A stretch of 5,124 nt of DNA from Paracoccaceae bacterium (GTDB taxonomy: Bacteria; Pseudomonadota; Alphaproteobacteria; Rhodobacterales; Rhodobacteraceae). A program made the translations under genes and the position numbers. How positions within the stretch are numbered: position 1 is the stretch's first letter; each line of letters starts with the position of its first letter. The stretch is from contig PUNI01000587.1 in the NCBI GenBank assembly GCA_003551745.1, forward strand, positions 1 to 5,124, written 5' to 3'. A model generated the notes under the pieces. That model was not told the DNA's origin and ran no database searches. It saw only the letters and a list, made by a program, of their open reading frames with translations. Shown here piece by piece: positions 1-5,124 of this stretch.

Positions 1-63
1 CGCCCCGGTGCCCGCCGTAGTCCATGAGGATCGGACCGATGGCGCCTGGATCGGCGGCCGTTC

Positions 64-347
64 ATGCCCTCACTCCCGATCCGCAAGAGCGACCGCGCGT
101 GGAAGGAGGATTGCCCGGCCGCACGGGCACGCAACGATATCTTGAGCGCCACGCGTCACGAGGGCCGATCGTTCTGGAAAAGGTTGACGGTACACCACGG
201 CCGCAGCCTTGCCGACGCCAGGAAGCGCGGTCTCGAGGCCTTCGGCGAGCGCATCGCGGCACGGTCCCGACCGACAGACCGCGGAAATCCGAATCCGCAT
301 GCCGCTTGACTACCCTCGGCACCGCCGAGATCATGCGCTTGGACTGA
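64..347 (+). pseudogene. IS5-family transposase, C-terminal remnant with frameshifts
   Basis: This is the decayed C-terminal end of a DDE transposase of the IS5 family. Three reading frames in succession give the pieces expected there. The first frame (64-264) has PIRKSDRAWKEDCPAARAR, then an RH-GR-FWKR block, then AFGERIAAR. A second frame (about 266-300) gives PDRQTAEIRIR. A third (about 303-344) gives RLTTLGTAEIMRLD followed by TGA at 345-347. In intact relatives, as I remember them, these blocks are collinear in one frame: FWKRW-GYH-RS, then AFGERIAARDPDRQTAEIQIR, then RF-ALGTAEIVR. The first break, near 265, fits a loss of two bases; the second, near 300, fits a small deletion. The catalytic DDE core would lie upstream. 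Bases 1-63 probably belong to the same element, but I cannot resolve a matching frame there, and the first frame has a stop at 25-27. The copy cannot make an active enzyme. Family assignment is from remembered motifs, not a search. Confidence 0.75.
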
Positions 348-419
348 TCCTGAAGGGAAAAAGGAAGCCCCACCCCCAGGCTGCATTCCTGCAAAAATGC
401 CCGATGGCTCGCTCGTCAC

Positions 420-575
420 GACAACCAAGAGAGAATCCGCGGCTGGATCGAGCTGCTCGCCGGCGACGTGGTGCTGGCCAGAGCCATCCTCGACCGCCTG
501 CTCCGTCGCGACCGTGTCCTCAACATCAAGGACCGCAGCTACAGGCTGGTGACGTTCGAGGAAGCCCTGAAGGGC
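420..575 (+). pseudogene. IS21-family IstB helper ATPase, C-terminal fragment
   Basis: The plus-strand frame through 420-575 reads DNQERIRGWIELLAGD, then VLARAILDRLLRRDRVLNI, then KDRSYRLVTFEEALKG. The pattern (GD)-x-x-(LA)-x-AILDRLL-x(4)-V-x-(NI)-x-x-x-SYRL is the usual last 40 or so residues of IstB, the AAA+ helper encoded with the IstA transposase in IS21-family elements. The Walker A and B motifs and the rest of the ATPase domain, about 200 residues, are absent, and the upstream sequence turns into the end of the IS5-like remnant. The frame stays open to a TGA at 675-677 but shows no family similarity after about 575. No istA is seen. A GTG at 468 could start a 69-residue product, but it would begin in the middle of the conserved block and I see no convincing ribosome site, so I call it a non-functional relic. 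Other sources of this AILDRLL tail seem unlikely. Confidence 0.65.
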
Positions 576-599
576 TGTCCACATCCATACCGGACGGCG

Positions 600-677
600 C
601 GTAGCCCCCGGGGCGCTTCGTTGCGACGCCTCGTAGGACCGGGGTCGCGTTGGCTCGTAGGGCTGGGTGTCGCTTGA
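600..677 (+). repeat. imperfect short repeats, CGTAG-centred
   Basis: Three loosely related units begin with CGTAG at 600, 632 and 656. The last two are the clearest: CTCGTAGG recurs at 630 and 654, each followed by a G-rich stretch and TCGC, giving an imperfect 24-base tandem duplication. The block lies between the IstB-like tail and the stop codon of the transglycosylase gene. I see no gene or clear terminator hairpin in 576-693. The repeats may be residual insertion-sequence end sequence or chance in GC-rich DNA. Confidence 0.3.
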
Positions 678-693
678 CAGGCGGGCCTCTCCC

Positions 694-1839
694 TCAGAGC
701 AAGCCTTGCAACAGTCCGGGCGAGGGTGTTGCGGTCGCCGGCAGGCCTTGGCTGGCCTGATAGGCGCGGATCGCGGCTTCGGTGTTGGGTCCGATGACCC
801 CGTCCGCACCCTGGGTGTCAAACCCGCGCGCCGTGAGCCGCTCCTGCAAGGCGATCCGGTCCGCCCGCGTCAGCCCGTTGGCATCCGGCGGGAAACTGCC
901 CCGCAGCGGTCCGGCCCCACCGATCCGGTCGGCCAGATGCCCGACCCCGATCGCATAGGCATCCGAGTTGTTGTAGCGCTTGATCACGGCGAAATTCCGG
1001 GTGGTGGCGAAGCGCGGCCCGCCCGGCTGCGGCTGGATGACCGGACCGGCGGGCGCGCCGGCGCCGACCTCGCCACCCCAGCGCAGCCCGCGCCGCCAGC
1101 CGCTCCGCTGCAGATAGGCCGCCGCCGAGGCCAGGGCATCGGTCGGATCGTCCGACCAGATGTCACGCCGCCCGTTGCCGGTGAAGTCCACCGCGAACTG
1201 CAGGTAGGAGGTCGGGATGAACTGCGTATGGCCCATCGCGCCGGCCCAGCTGCCGACCATGAGGTCGGGGGTGGTGTCGCCGGTCTGAAGGATCCGCAGC
1301 GCCGCCACCAGCTGCTGCTCGAAGAACCGCCCGCGCCGGCCGTCGTAGGCCAGCGTCGAAGTGGCCGAGATCACCGGAATGTCGCCGCGCCGGTCGCCAT
1401 AGAAGCTCTCGATCCCCCAGATCGCGGTGACGATCTCGGGCTCGACACCGAAGCGATCCTCGATCGCGGCCAGGGTCCGGCGATGCCGGGCCAGCGCCGT
1501 GCGCCCCCGCTGCACCCGTTCCTCCGAGACGGTGATGGACAGGTAGTCCTCGAGCGTGCGCGTGAACTCCGTCTGGCTGCGGTCGCGGGTGACCACGCCG
1601 GGAAGATACCCGGTGCCTCGAAACGCCGAGGCGAGCGTGGATTGCGTGATCCCCTGCCCTGAAGCCCGCTCTCGGAACGACAGGACCCAGGCATCATAGG
1701 CAGCATTGGGCGCGGGGCGCAGATCCTCCGGCAGCCCTGCGCGCGTGCCGGTGCTCATGCGGGTCAGGCCAGTGGGCGAACAGGCAGCCAGACCAAGACA
1801 CCCAAGCCCCAGCCCGAAAAGCCGTCGACTGGTCTGCAT
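694..1839 (-). CDS. MltB-family lytic murein transglycosylase, probable lipoprotein
   Basis: This 381-residue enzyme should cleave the MurNAc-GlcNAc bond of peptidoglycan, leaving 1,6-anhydro-MurNAc ends, in the periplasm. Residues 1-20 are a signal: SRRLF at 4-8 resembles a twin-arginine motif, followed by a hydrophobic stretch and the lipobox LAAC with Cys20 as the probable lipidated residue. The SLT_2/MltB catalytic domain spans roughly 45-310. AIWGIESFYG at 139-148 holds the expected catalytic Glu144, and WAGAMGHTQFIPTSY at 198-212 is the family's substrate-groove motif. Residues about 322-381 form a PG_binding_1 domain with DGVIGPNTEAAIRAYQ at 346-361. The size fits the alphaproteobacterial SLT_2 plus PG_binding_1 group. 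The frame is open upstream to 1935, but I chose the ATG at 1837-1839 because it places the signal at the N-terminus. A GAGGG lies 11 bases before it, slightly far but usable. The gene stands alone, downstream of tRNA-Thr on the same strand and followed by insertion-sequence remnants. Confidence 0.93.
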   Translation of the reverse strand: MQTSRRLFGLGLGCLGLAACSPTGLTRMSTGTRAGLPEDLRPAPNAAYDAWVLSFRERASGQGITQSTLASAFRGTGYLPGVVTRDRSQTEFTRTLEDYLSITVSEERVQRGRTALARHRRTLAAIEDRFGVEPEIVTAIWGIESFYGDRRGDIPVISATSTLAYDGRRGRFFEQQLVAALRILQTGDTTPDLMVGSWAGAMGHTQFIPTSYLQFAVDFTGNGRRDIWSDDPTDALASAAAYLQRSGWRRGLRWGGEVGAGAPAGPVIQPQPGGPRFATTRNFAVIKRYNNSDAYAIGVGHLADRIGGAGPLRGSFPPDANGLTRADRIALQERLTARGFDTQGADGVIGPNTEAAIRAYQASQGLPATATPSPGLLQGLL

Positions 1840-1873
1840 CGGCCTGCTCACCCTCAGCCATGACACAGGGCTC

Positions 1874-1903
1874 ATCATACCCCTGTCGATTGCAAAGATT
1901 GAA
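1874..1903 (-). promoter_or_regulatory. possible promoter of the transglycosylase gene
   Basis: On the minus strand TATGAT (1874-1879) matches the -10 consensus at five of six bases. TTCAAT (1898-1903), 18 bases upstream, is a weak -35. Transcription would begin near 1866, giving a leader of about 27 bases before the ATG at 1839. The stretch is noticeably more AT-rich than its surroundings. Read-through from the tRNA gene is an alternative. Confidence 0.4.
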
Positions 1904-1970
1904 TCACGGCTGACGCGAGGCCGCAAGCAGATCAAAGGGCGCCGAACGTGGCGACACGGCTATTGGAAGA

Positions 1971-2046
1971 TGGTGCCCCAAGACGGACTCGAACCGCCGA
2001 CCACCTATTTACGAAACAGGTGCTCTACCAACTGAGCTATTGGGGC
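1971..2046 (-). tRNA. tRNA-Thr, anticodon CGT
   Basis: The minus strand folds into a complete 76-base tRNA. The acceptor stem is GCCCCAA paired with TTGGGGC, the D stem GCTC with GAGC, the anticodon stem CCTGT with ATAGG (one G-U pair), and the T stem GGCGG with CCGTC (one G-U pair) around TTCGAGT. The anticodon loop is TTCGTAA, so the anticodon is CGT, which reads the threonine codon ACG. The discriminator base is A and the CCA end is encoded (TGG at 1971-1973 on the plus strand). ACG is a useful codon in such GC-rich DNA. I see no duplicated tRNA 3' end in the window that would mark an integration site. Confidence 0.96.
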
Positions 2047-2055
2047 CGCGTCCGA

Positions 2056-2084
2056 TGTCTAGATGAACCGACACCCGGGCGCAA
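2056..2084 (-). promoter_or_regulatory. possible tRNA-Thr promoter
   Basis: On the minus strand TTGCGC (2079-2084) and TAGACA (2056-2061) are separated by 17 bases. They match the -35 consensus at four positions and the -10 consensus at three. The -10 ends nine bases before the mature tRNA 5' end, so the leader would be only a few bases long. The -35 lies within the inverted repeat at 2076-2091. The spacing is good but the hexamers are weak. Confidence 0.35.
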
Positions 2085-2091
2085 GCGCCCG
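2076..2091. repeat. inverted repeat upstream of tRNA-Thr
   Basis: CGGGCG and CGCCCG flank the four-base loop CAAG, a perfect six-pair GC stem (or seven pairs around two bases). It begins 30 bases upstream of the tRNA 5' end and overlaps the proposed -35. No T-run follows on either strand, so it is not a standard intrinsic terminator. Confidence 0.5.
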
Positions 2092-2291
2092 CGGCGAGCC
2101 CGGACTTACCGCGATTGCCCACGATCCCGAATCGGATCCCGCCTTGCCGCGCCACCGGTCCGAGCGGCACGACGACGGCGCCGCTCAGGTCCACCGTGCT
2201 TGCGGGCGTCCCCGCTTCGCCCCCGGCCCAAGTGCCCGGGCTGTCGACCGGCCGCGCAATCCACGACCGGGAACGTCGGCCGCAGCATCTG

Positions 2292-2320
2292 CCGGCGCCA
2301 GCGCATGGTGCTGGCGTCGG
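2292..2320 (+). repeat. long hairpin in the spacer
   Basis: CGCCAGC (2296-2302) and GCTGGCG (2310-2316) form a perfect seven-pair stem around a seven-base loop. Read as plus-strand RNA, the stem extends through a G-U pair (2295 with 2317) to three more GC pairs, giving 11 pairs from 2292 to 2320. On the minus strand that position would be an A-C mismatch, so pairing favours a plus-strand transcript, antisense to all intact genes here. No T-run follows. GC-rich DNA makes such stems fairly common, so function is unproven. Confidence 0.4.
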
Positions 2321-2408
2321 GCAGGCGCGCGTTCCGGCCGCTCGGCCGCTGCAGGCTCCGGGCGAAGCACTTCGCGCGCCGGTGTACCGAGGCGGCTCGA
2401 TCGCTCGA

Positions 2409-2424
2409 TACCGGTGGGCCGGTA
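2409..2424. repeat. short inverted repeat in the spacer
   Basis: TACCGG (2409-2414) and CCGGTA (2419-2424) flank the four-base loop TGGG. It is a perfect six-pair stem with no T-run beside it. It could be a small operator-like or RNA element, or chance. Confidence 0.3.
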
Positions 2425-2474
2425 CCGGGTCTATCGCGCAGGTGGGCTGGGCCGGTTCCTGGCGCACAGCGATC

Positions 2475-2501
2475 AAGCGGAGTCCCGGAAACGACTCCGT
2501 T
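2475..2501 (-). terminator. terminator-like hairpin downstream of hemY
   Basis: CGGAGTC (2478-2484) and GACTCCG (2493-2499) form a perfect seven-pair stem with an eight-base loop, about 84 bases past the hemY stop on the same transcript. Downstream on the minus strand comes CTTGATC rather than a clear U-run, so if it ends the hem operon it would be a weak or factor-assisted site. As plus-strand RNA the stem gains a G-U and an A-U pair. Confidence 0.35.
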
Positions 2502-2582
2502 GTGCGGCCCCTCCTGCGGAGCCTCGGCGGACAGCAATCTGCCCTCCCTGCGCCGCGCCGATGCCAGCACTGCGGCGTCGGT

Positions 2583-3992
2583 CTAGCCGGAGACGGTTTC
2601 CCGGGCCTTCTGGGTGTCGGCACCGACGATGAGGGGAAGCATCTCGGTCTGGGTCGGCGAGGGTCCGGCGGTTTCGGCCGGTTCGCGCCAGCTGAGCGTG
2701 TCGAAGCTGCCGCAGTTGTCGCAGATCGCCACCCAGCGGCCATGCACGGTCTGACAGCTGTCACAGACCCATTGCGGCCCGCGCGGCGCGGTCAGCGCCT
2801 TGGTCAACCAGCCGCGGACAACGGCATCGTCCGAGCCCTCGCCACGCTCCACGGCGGCCATTATGGTCAGCACCCGGGCGGTGGGCTTGTCGTCGATCAG
2901 CGGCGCGATCGCCCGGCGGGCGGCCGGGAAATCCTCGGCGGCGATCAGCAGTTCGGCCTGCAGCATCCGGGTCTCGGGATGGTCGGGCAGCAGGTTGAGC
3001 AGGGGCTGGAACCGCTGCAGCCGCGCCGCGGGCGTCTCGTTCGGCTCGATCTCGGCGAAGGCGGCGGCAAGCGCGGGGTGGGGATTGGCGCTCCAGGCCT
3101 TCTTCAGAAGCTTGGTCGCGGCCCGCGCCTTGCCCTGGGCCGCATAGGCGCGTGCGGCAGCGGCAGCGGCGGGCACCAGTTGCGGCGCCAGCGTGCTGGC
3201 CTCGATGGCCGTTTCCTGGGCGCGCTCGGCCTCGCCGGCCGCGGCGAGGTCCTCCGCCTGCTGGAGCGCCAGAACGGCGTTGCGGCGCTGGTAGACGTCG
3301 CGCGGCATGCCGCCGCTGCGCTGCTGGGCGAGAAGCGTGCGCCGGGCGCCCGACCAGTCCCGGGCCTGAGCCTGGAGTCGCAGCAGCGTCGTCTGCGATT
3401 CCTGATGGTCGGGACGCAGGTCGACCGCCTTCTCGGCCAGCTTCTGGGCCGTGTCCCGGTCGCCCTGACGCAGCTTCTGTGCCAGCAGCCCGCGCACCCC
3501 GGCGAACTTGGTGCGCCGGTCTTCCACCAGCCGCTTGTAGTACTGCGTCGCCCGTGCCGGATCACCCTGCATCTCGGCAGCCTGGGCGCTGATCAGGTTT
3601 GTCAGGTCGGGGCGGCCCAGCAGGCTTTCGGCCTGCGCCGCCTTGGCCATGGCAGTGCGCGGCTCGCCAGCCGCCAGCGCGGTCATGGCGTCCACGAGGG
3701 CCTGCAGGCCGCGCCGTTCGCGCGAGCGGGTGAAGTAACGGGTCACCGCCGTCTCGTCACCGTTGAGGAAGCGCAGGAAGGCGACGACCAGCCCGACGAT
3801 CTTCAGCAGCAACCAGACTGCCGCGAGCAGTGCAAGCGCCGCGAGCACCGCCTGCAGGGGGCCGAGATTGAACTCGAGGTTGCCGACGGCGATCAGGATC
3901 CCGTCAGGGGTTCCCAGCAGGCGCTCGGCGCCGATCGTCAGACCGGCGACTGCCGCCACGAAGAGCAGGATTTTCAGAAGCGTCCAGAGCAT
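2583..3992 (-). CDS. hemY: HemY-like inner-membrane TPR protein with a four-cysteine tail
   Basis: This 469-residue membrane protein belongs to the proteobacterial HemY family, encoded with heme-biosynthesis genes and thought to organise or assist late heme synthesis. It is not the Bacillus protoporphyrinogen oxidase that is also called HemY. Residues 2-22 and about 45-73 are hydrophobic membrane segments, the usual HemY_N arrangement. From about 90 to 400 the chain is Ala/Leu/Arg-rich paired helices of TPR type, for example at 131-160, 278-312 and 339-380. The C-terminus carries two Cys pairs, CDSC at 410-413 and CDNC at 424-427, exactly ten residues apart, followed by aromatic residues. This looks like a rubredoxin-type or zinc-ribbon metal site. 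A low-complexity tail follows from 437. The start is fixed by a Shine-Dalgarno seven bases upstream and by the membrane segment beginning at residue 2. The mitofilin-like gene ends nine bases upstream, so the two are probably co-transcribed. Confidence 0.9.
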   Translation of the reverse strand: MLWTLLKILLFVAAVAGLTIGAERLLGTPDGILIAVGNLEFNLGPLQAVLAALALLAAVWLLLKIVGLVVAFLRFLNGDETAVTRYFTRSRERRGLQALVDAMTALAAGEPRTAMAKAAQAESLLGRPDLTNLISAQAAEMQGDPARATQYYKRLVEDRRTKFAGVRGLLAQKLRQGDRDTAQKLAEKAVDLRPDHQESQTTLLRLQAQARDWSGARRTLLAQQRSGGMPRDVYQRRNAVLALQQAEDLAAAGEAERAQETAIEASTLAPQLVPAAAAAARAYAAQGKARAATKLLKKAWSANPHPALAAAFAEIEPNETPAARLQRFQPLLNLLPDHPETRMLQAELLIAAEDFPAARRAIAPLIDDKPTARVLTIMAAVERGEGSDDAVVRGWLTKALTAPRGPQWVCDSCQTVHGRWVAICDNCGSFDTLSWREPAETAGPSPTQTEMLPLIVGADTQKARETVSG

Positions 3993-3998
3993 GGCAGC

Positions 3999-4003
3999 AC
4001 CTC
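3999..4003 (-). promoter_or_regulatory. hemY ribosome binding site overlapping the upstream stop
   Basis: The minus strand reads TTGAGGTGCTGCC directly before the hemY ATG. The GAGGT core shares bases with the TGA stop of the mitofilin-like gene (4002-4004). A ribosome finishing the upstream gene would sit on this site, so translational coupling is likely. Confidence 0.7.
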
Positions 4004-5124
4004 AAAGCGATTCTATCTCGGCGGTGAGGGCGTCCAGCGCCCCGGCGGCCGTGCGGCGGGTCTTGGCGGTTTCGGTCCAGGCGGAGAGCGGCGAGCGGAC
4101 GTGCTCCGGCAGGCTCTCCACCTCGACCAGCGCGGTGTCGAGATCGCCCGCCGCCAGCGCGGCCTCGGCGCGCGACAGGACGGCATCGGCATCCGCGCCC
4201 TCGCGGGGCTCGAGCGAGCGCACGCCGAGGTGGAGCCGCAGGAACGAGGTGAGCCGGTCGGACAGAGGCGCGTCCTCGACATCGCGCAGCGCGACGGAGA
4301 GGGCTTCGCGGGCGGCTGACGGGAAGGCGGTGCGCAGCTCGGCAAGGGTCGGCACGCCCGTCTCGGCCATCTCAGGCAAGGGCTCGGGCACCGCGACGCC
4401 GGCCTCGCTGATCATTTCGAGCGCCGGGGCGAAGGGGCCGCCGGAGGCGAAGGCCGACTCGATCTGCCGCAACGCCGCGCGGGTGCGTGCGGCGGTCTCG
4501 GCGGCGGCCGCATCGGCATCGATTGCCGCAAGGGCCGCCTCGGCCTCGGACGCCCGGCGTTCGGCGTCGGTGCGGGCCGCATCGGCGGCCTCGACCACCT
4601 CGTCCATCCGCGCGTTCACATCCGCCAGCTCCTCGCGCAACGCCGCGGTCTGGCTGCGGAAGTTCTCCAGCGCCGCGGCCGCGGCGGGATCGCCCGCGAG
4701 CGGCGCCTCCTCCAGCGCGTCCATACGCGCGACAAGCCCGGCGAGGCTGTCGGAGATCTCGCCCGTCTGGTCCTCCTGCGCGGTGAGCGATCCGGCCGCC
4801 GCCTCGGCCGTTGCGGCGGCTTCGGCCACGGCGTCGGGCAGGGTCTCGACATCGCTGGCGAGCGCGTCCAGCGACGCCTCGGCTTCGGCCAGCCGCGTGG
4901 CCTGTGCGTCGAGCGCGGCCTGGAGCGCGTCGGTGCCCGCGCCCGATAGCGGCACGATCCCCTCGCGGTCGAGATACCAGGCGGCGCCATAGCCGACGGC
5001 AGCGGCGGCGACGCCGCCCAGAAACAGCGGAAGGAACCCGCCACGGCGCTGCGGGGGCGGCGCCGGGTCGCCGCGGCGCGGGCCCTCGGTCGCCGCCGCA
5101 GCGGCCGCGGCCGTGGCCCCGCCC
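4002..5124 (-). CDS. mitofilin-like (COG4223, Mic60-related) membrane protein, 5' end missing
   Basis: The frame is open from the window edge to the TGA at 4002-4004, giving 373 residues with the N-terminus beyond base 5124. The visible part starts with an Ala-rich stretch and a basic, Pro-rich linker (GPRRGDPAPPPQRRGG). A membrane helix follows at fragment residues about 29-51 (FLPLFLGGVAAAAVGYGAAW). The basic side before the helix suggests N-terminus in the cytoplasm and the rest in the periplasm. Residues about 60-225 are Ala/Glu/Asp-rich coiled coil without Cys. Residues about 230-373 are a helical domain like the C-terminal mitofilin domain, with AELRTAFPSAAREAL (261-275) and SFLRLHLGVRSL (293-304). 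Mitofilin relatives shape inner membranes: Mic60 at mitochondrial crista junctions, and alphaproteobacterial homologues at intracytoplasmic membranes. The gene lies directly before hemY, the usual alphaproteobacterial order after hemC and hemD. A GTG at 4955 is not the true start because it would cut off the membrane helix. Confidence 0.85.
   Translation of the reverse strand, partial: GGATAAAAAAATEGPRRGDPAPPPQRRGGFLPLFLGGVAAAAVGYGAAWYLDREGIVPLSGAGTDALQAALDAQATRLAEAEASLDALASDVETLPDAVAEAAATAEAAAGSLTAQEDQTGEISDSLAGLVARMDALEEAPLAGDPAAAAALENFRSQTAALREELADVNARMDEVVEAADAARTDAERRASEAEAALAAIDADAAAAETAARTRAALRQIESAFASGGPFAPALEMISEAGVAVPEPLPEMAETGVPTLAELRTAFPSAAREALSVALRDVEDAPLSDRLTSFLRLHLGVRSLEPREGADADAVLSRAEAALAAGDLDTALVEVESLPEHVRSPLSAWTETAKTRRTAAGALDALTAEIESL

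Larger units (their letters stand above)
2047..2582. other. 536-base spacer between hemY and tRNA-Thr, no gene recognised
   Basis: No reading frame on either strand in this stretch shows a protein family I recognise. The open frames crossing it are rich in Arg, Pro, Ala and Gly with no domain pattern, and several simply run on from shadows of hemY or the tRNA. I saw no sequence resembling the IS remnants of bases 1-575. What stands out is several short perfect inverted repeats (2076-2091, 2296-2316, 2409-2424, 2478-2499), listed separately. The region may be an eroded gene, the 3' untranslated part of the hem operon, or an unrecognised structured RNA. Confidence 0.6.

Noticed and set aside
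468..677. A separate 69-residue gene starting at the GTG at 468
   Set aside because: Its first codons lie in the middle of the conserved IstB C-terminal block, which continues upstream in the same frame. It is better read as part of a relic.
667..1662. A 331-codon plus-strand frame
   Set aside because: It is the antisense shadow of the transglycosylase gene and gives an Arg/Pro/Gly-rich product without recognisable motifs.
1840..1935. A longer N-terminus for the transglycosylase, from upstream in-frame starts
   Set aside because: It would place 32 residues before the signal and lipobox, and the proposed promoter lies inside it.
1706..2035. Short plus-strand frame containing QDGLEPPT
   Set aside because: That peptide is the well-known false translation of the complement of a tRNA gene, here the tRNA-Thr at 1971-2046.
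1971..2046. tRNA-Thr as an integration site of a genomic island
   Set aside because: I found no integrase gene and no repeat of the tRNA 3' end in the window. The insertion-sequence relics lie beyond the transglycosylase gene and are not tied to the tRNA.
2009..2764. A 251-codon minus-strand frame crossing the spacer
   Set aside because: It starts inside hemY in another frame, runs through the spacer and ends within the tRNA. Cys/Arg/Pro-rich composition and no family match argue against a real gene.
2115..4319. A 734-codon open frame on the plus strand
   Set aside because: It lies opposite hemY and the end of the mitofilin-like gene, both well-supported proteins. Its product is Gly/Arg/Gln-rich with no domain pattern. 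Long antisense frames are expected when GC-rich codons rarely give stops.
3763..4992. A 409-codon plus-strand frame rich in Ser and Ala
   Set aside because: It is the complement of the Ala/Glu-rich coiled coil of the mitofilin-like protein. The Ser/Ala bias follows from that composition.
1..5124. CRISPR array, defence system or phage genes
   Set aside because: No regularly spaced repeats and no recognisable nuclease, toxin, reverse transcriptase or phage structural motifs were seen on either strand.

Overview
The window is very GC-rich and looks like chromosomal DNA from an alphaproteobacterium, most likely Rhodobacterales. The main reason is the gene pair on the minus strand at its right end: a mitofilin-like (COG4223, Mic60-related) membrane protein followed 9 bases later by a HemY-type TPR protein. 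In alphaproteobacteria this pair is usually the tail of a hemC-hemD heme-biosynthesis cluster, and hemD would be expected just beyond base 5124. All intact genes here are on the minus strand, so transcription runs from right to left.

Layout, right to left. Bases 5124-4002 carry the mitofilin-like gene, whose 5' end lies outside the window. Bases 3992-2583 carry hemY, whose Shine-Dalgarno overlaps the mitofilin stop codon, which points to one operon and probable translational coupling. Bases 2582-2047 are a 536-base spacer with no recognisable gene but with several inverted repeats, one of them a terminator-like hairpin about 80-110 bases after hemY. Bases 2046-1971 are a complete tRNA-Thr with anticodon CGT and an encoded CCA end. 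Bases 1839-694 encode an MltB-family lytic murein transglycosylase with a Tat-like lipoprotein signal and a C-terminal peptidoglycan-binding domain. It probably has its own promoter between the tRNA and its start codon.

Bases 1-693 contain no intact gene. Bases 64-347 are the frameshifted C-terminal end of an IS5-family transposase. Bases 420-575 read as the C-terminal tail of an IS21-family IstB helper protein. Both are on the plus strand, so two different insertion-sequence families left decayed ends side by side downstream of the transglycosylase gene.

The functional theme is the cell envelope and inner membrane: a membrane-shaping mitofilin homologue, a heme-associated membrane TPR protein and a peptidoglycan-cleaving lipoprotein. 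I did not find a clear new multi-gene system. The points most worth a second look are the LapB-like four-cysteine tail of HemY, the IS5/IstB remnant junction, and the hairpin-rich spacer between hemY and the tRNA.
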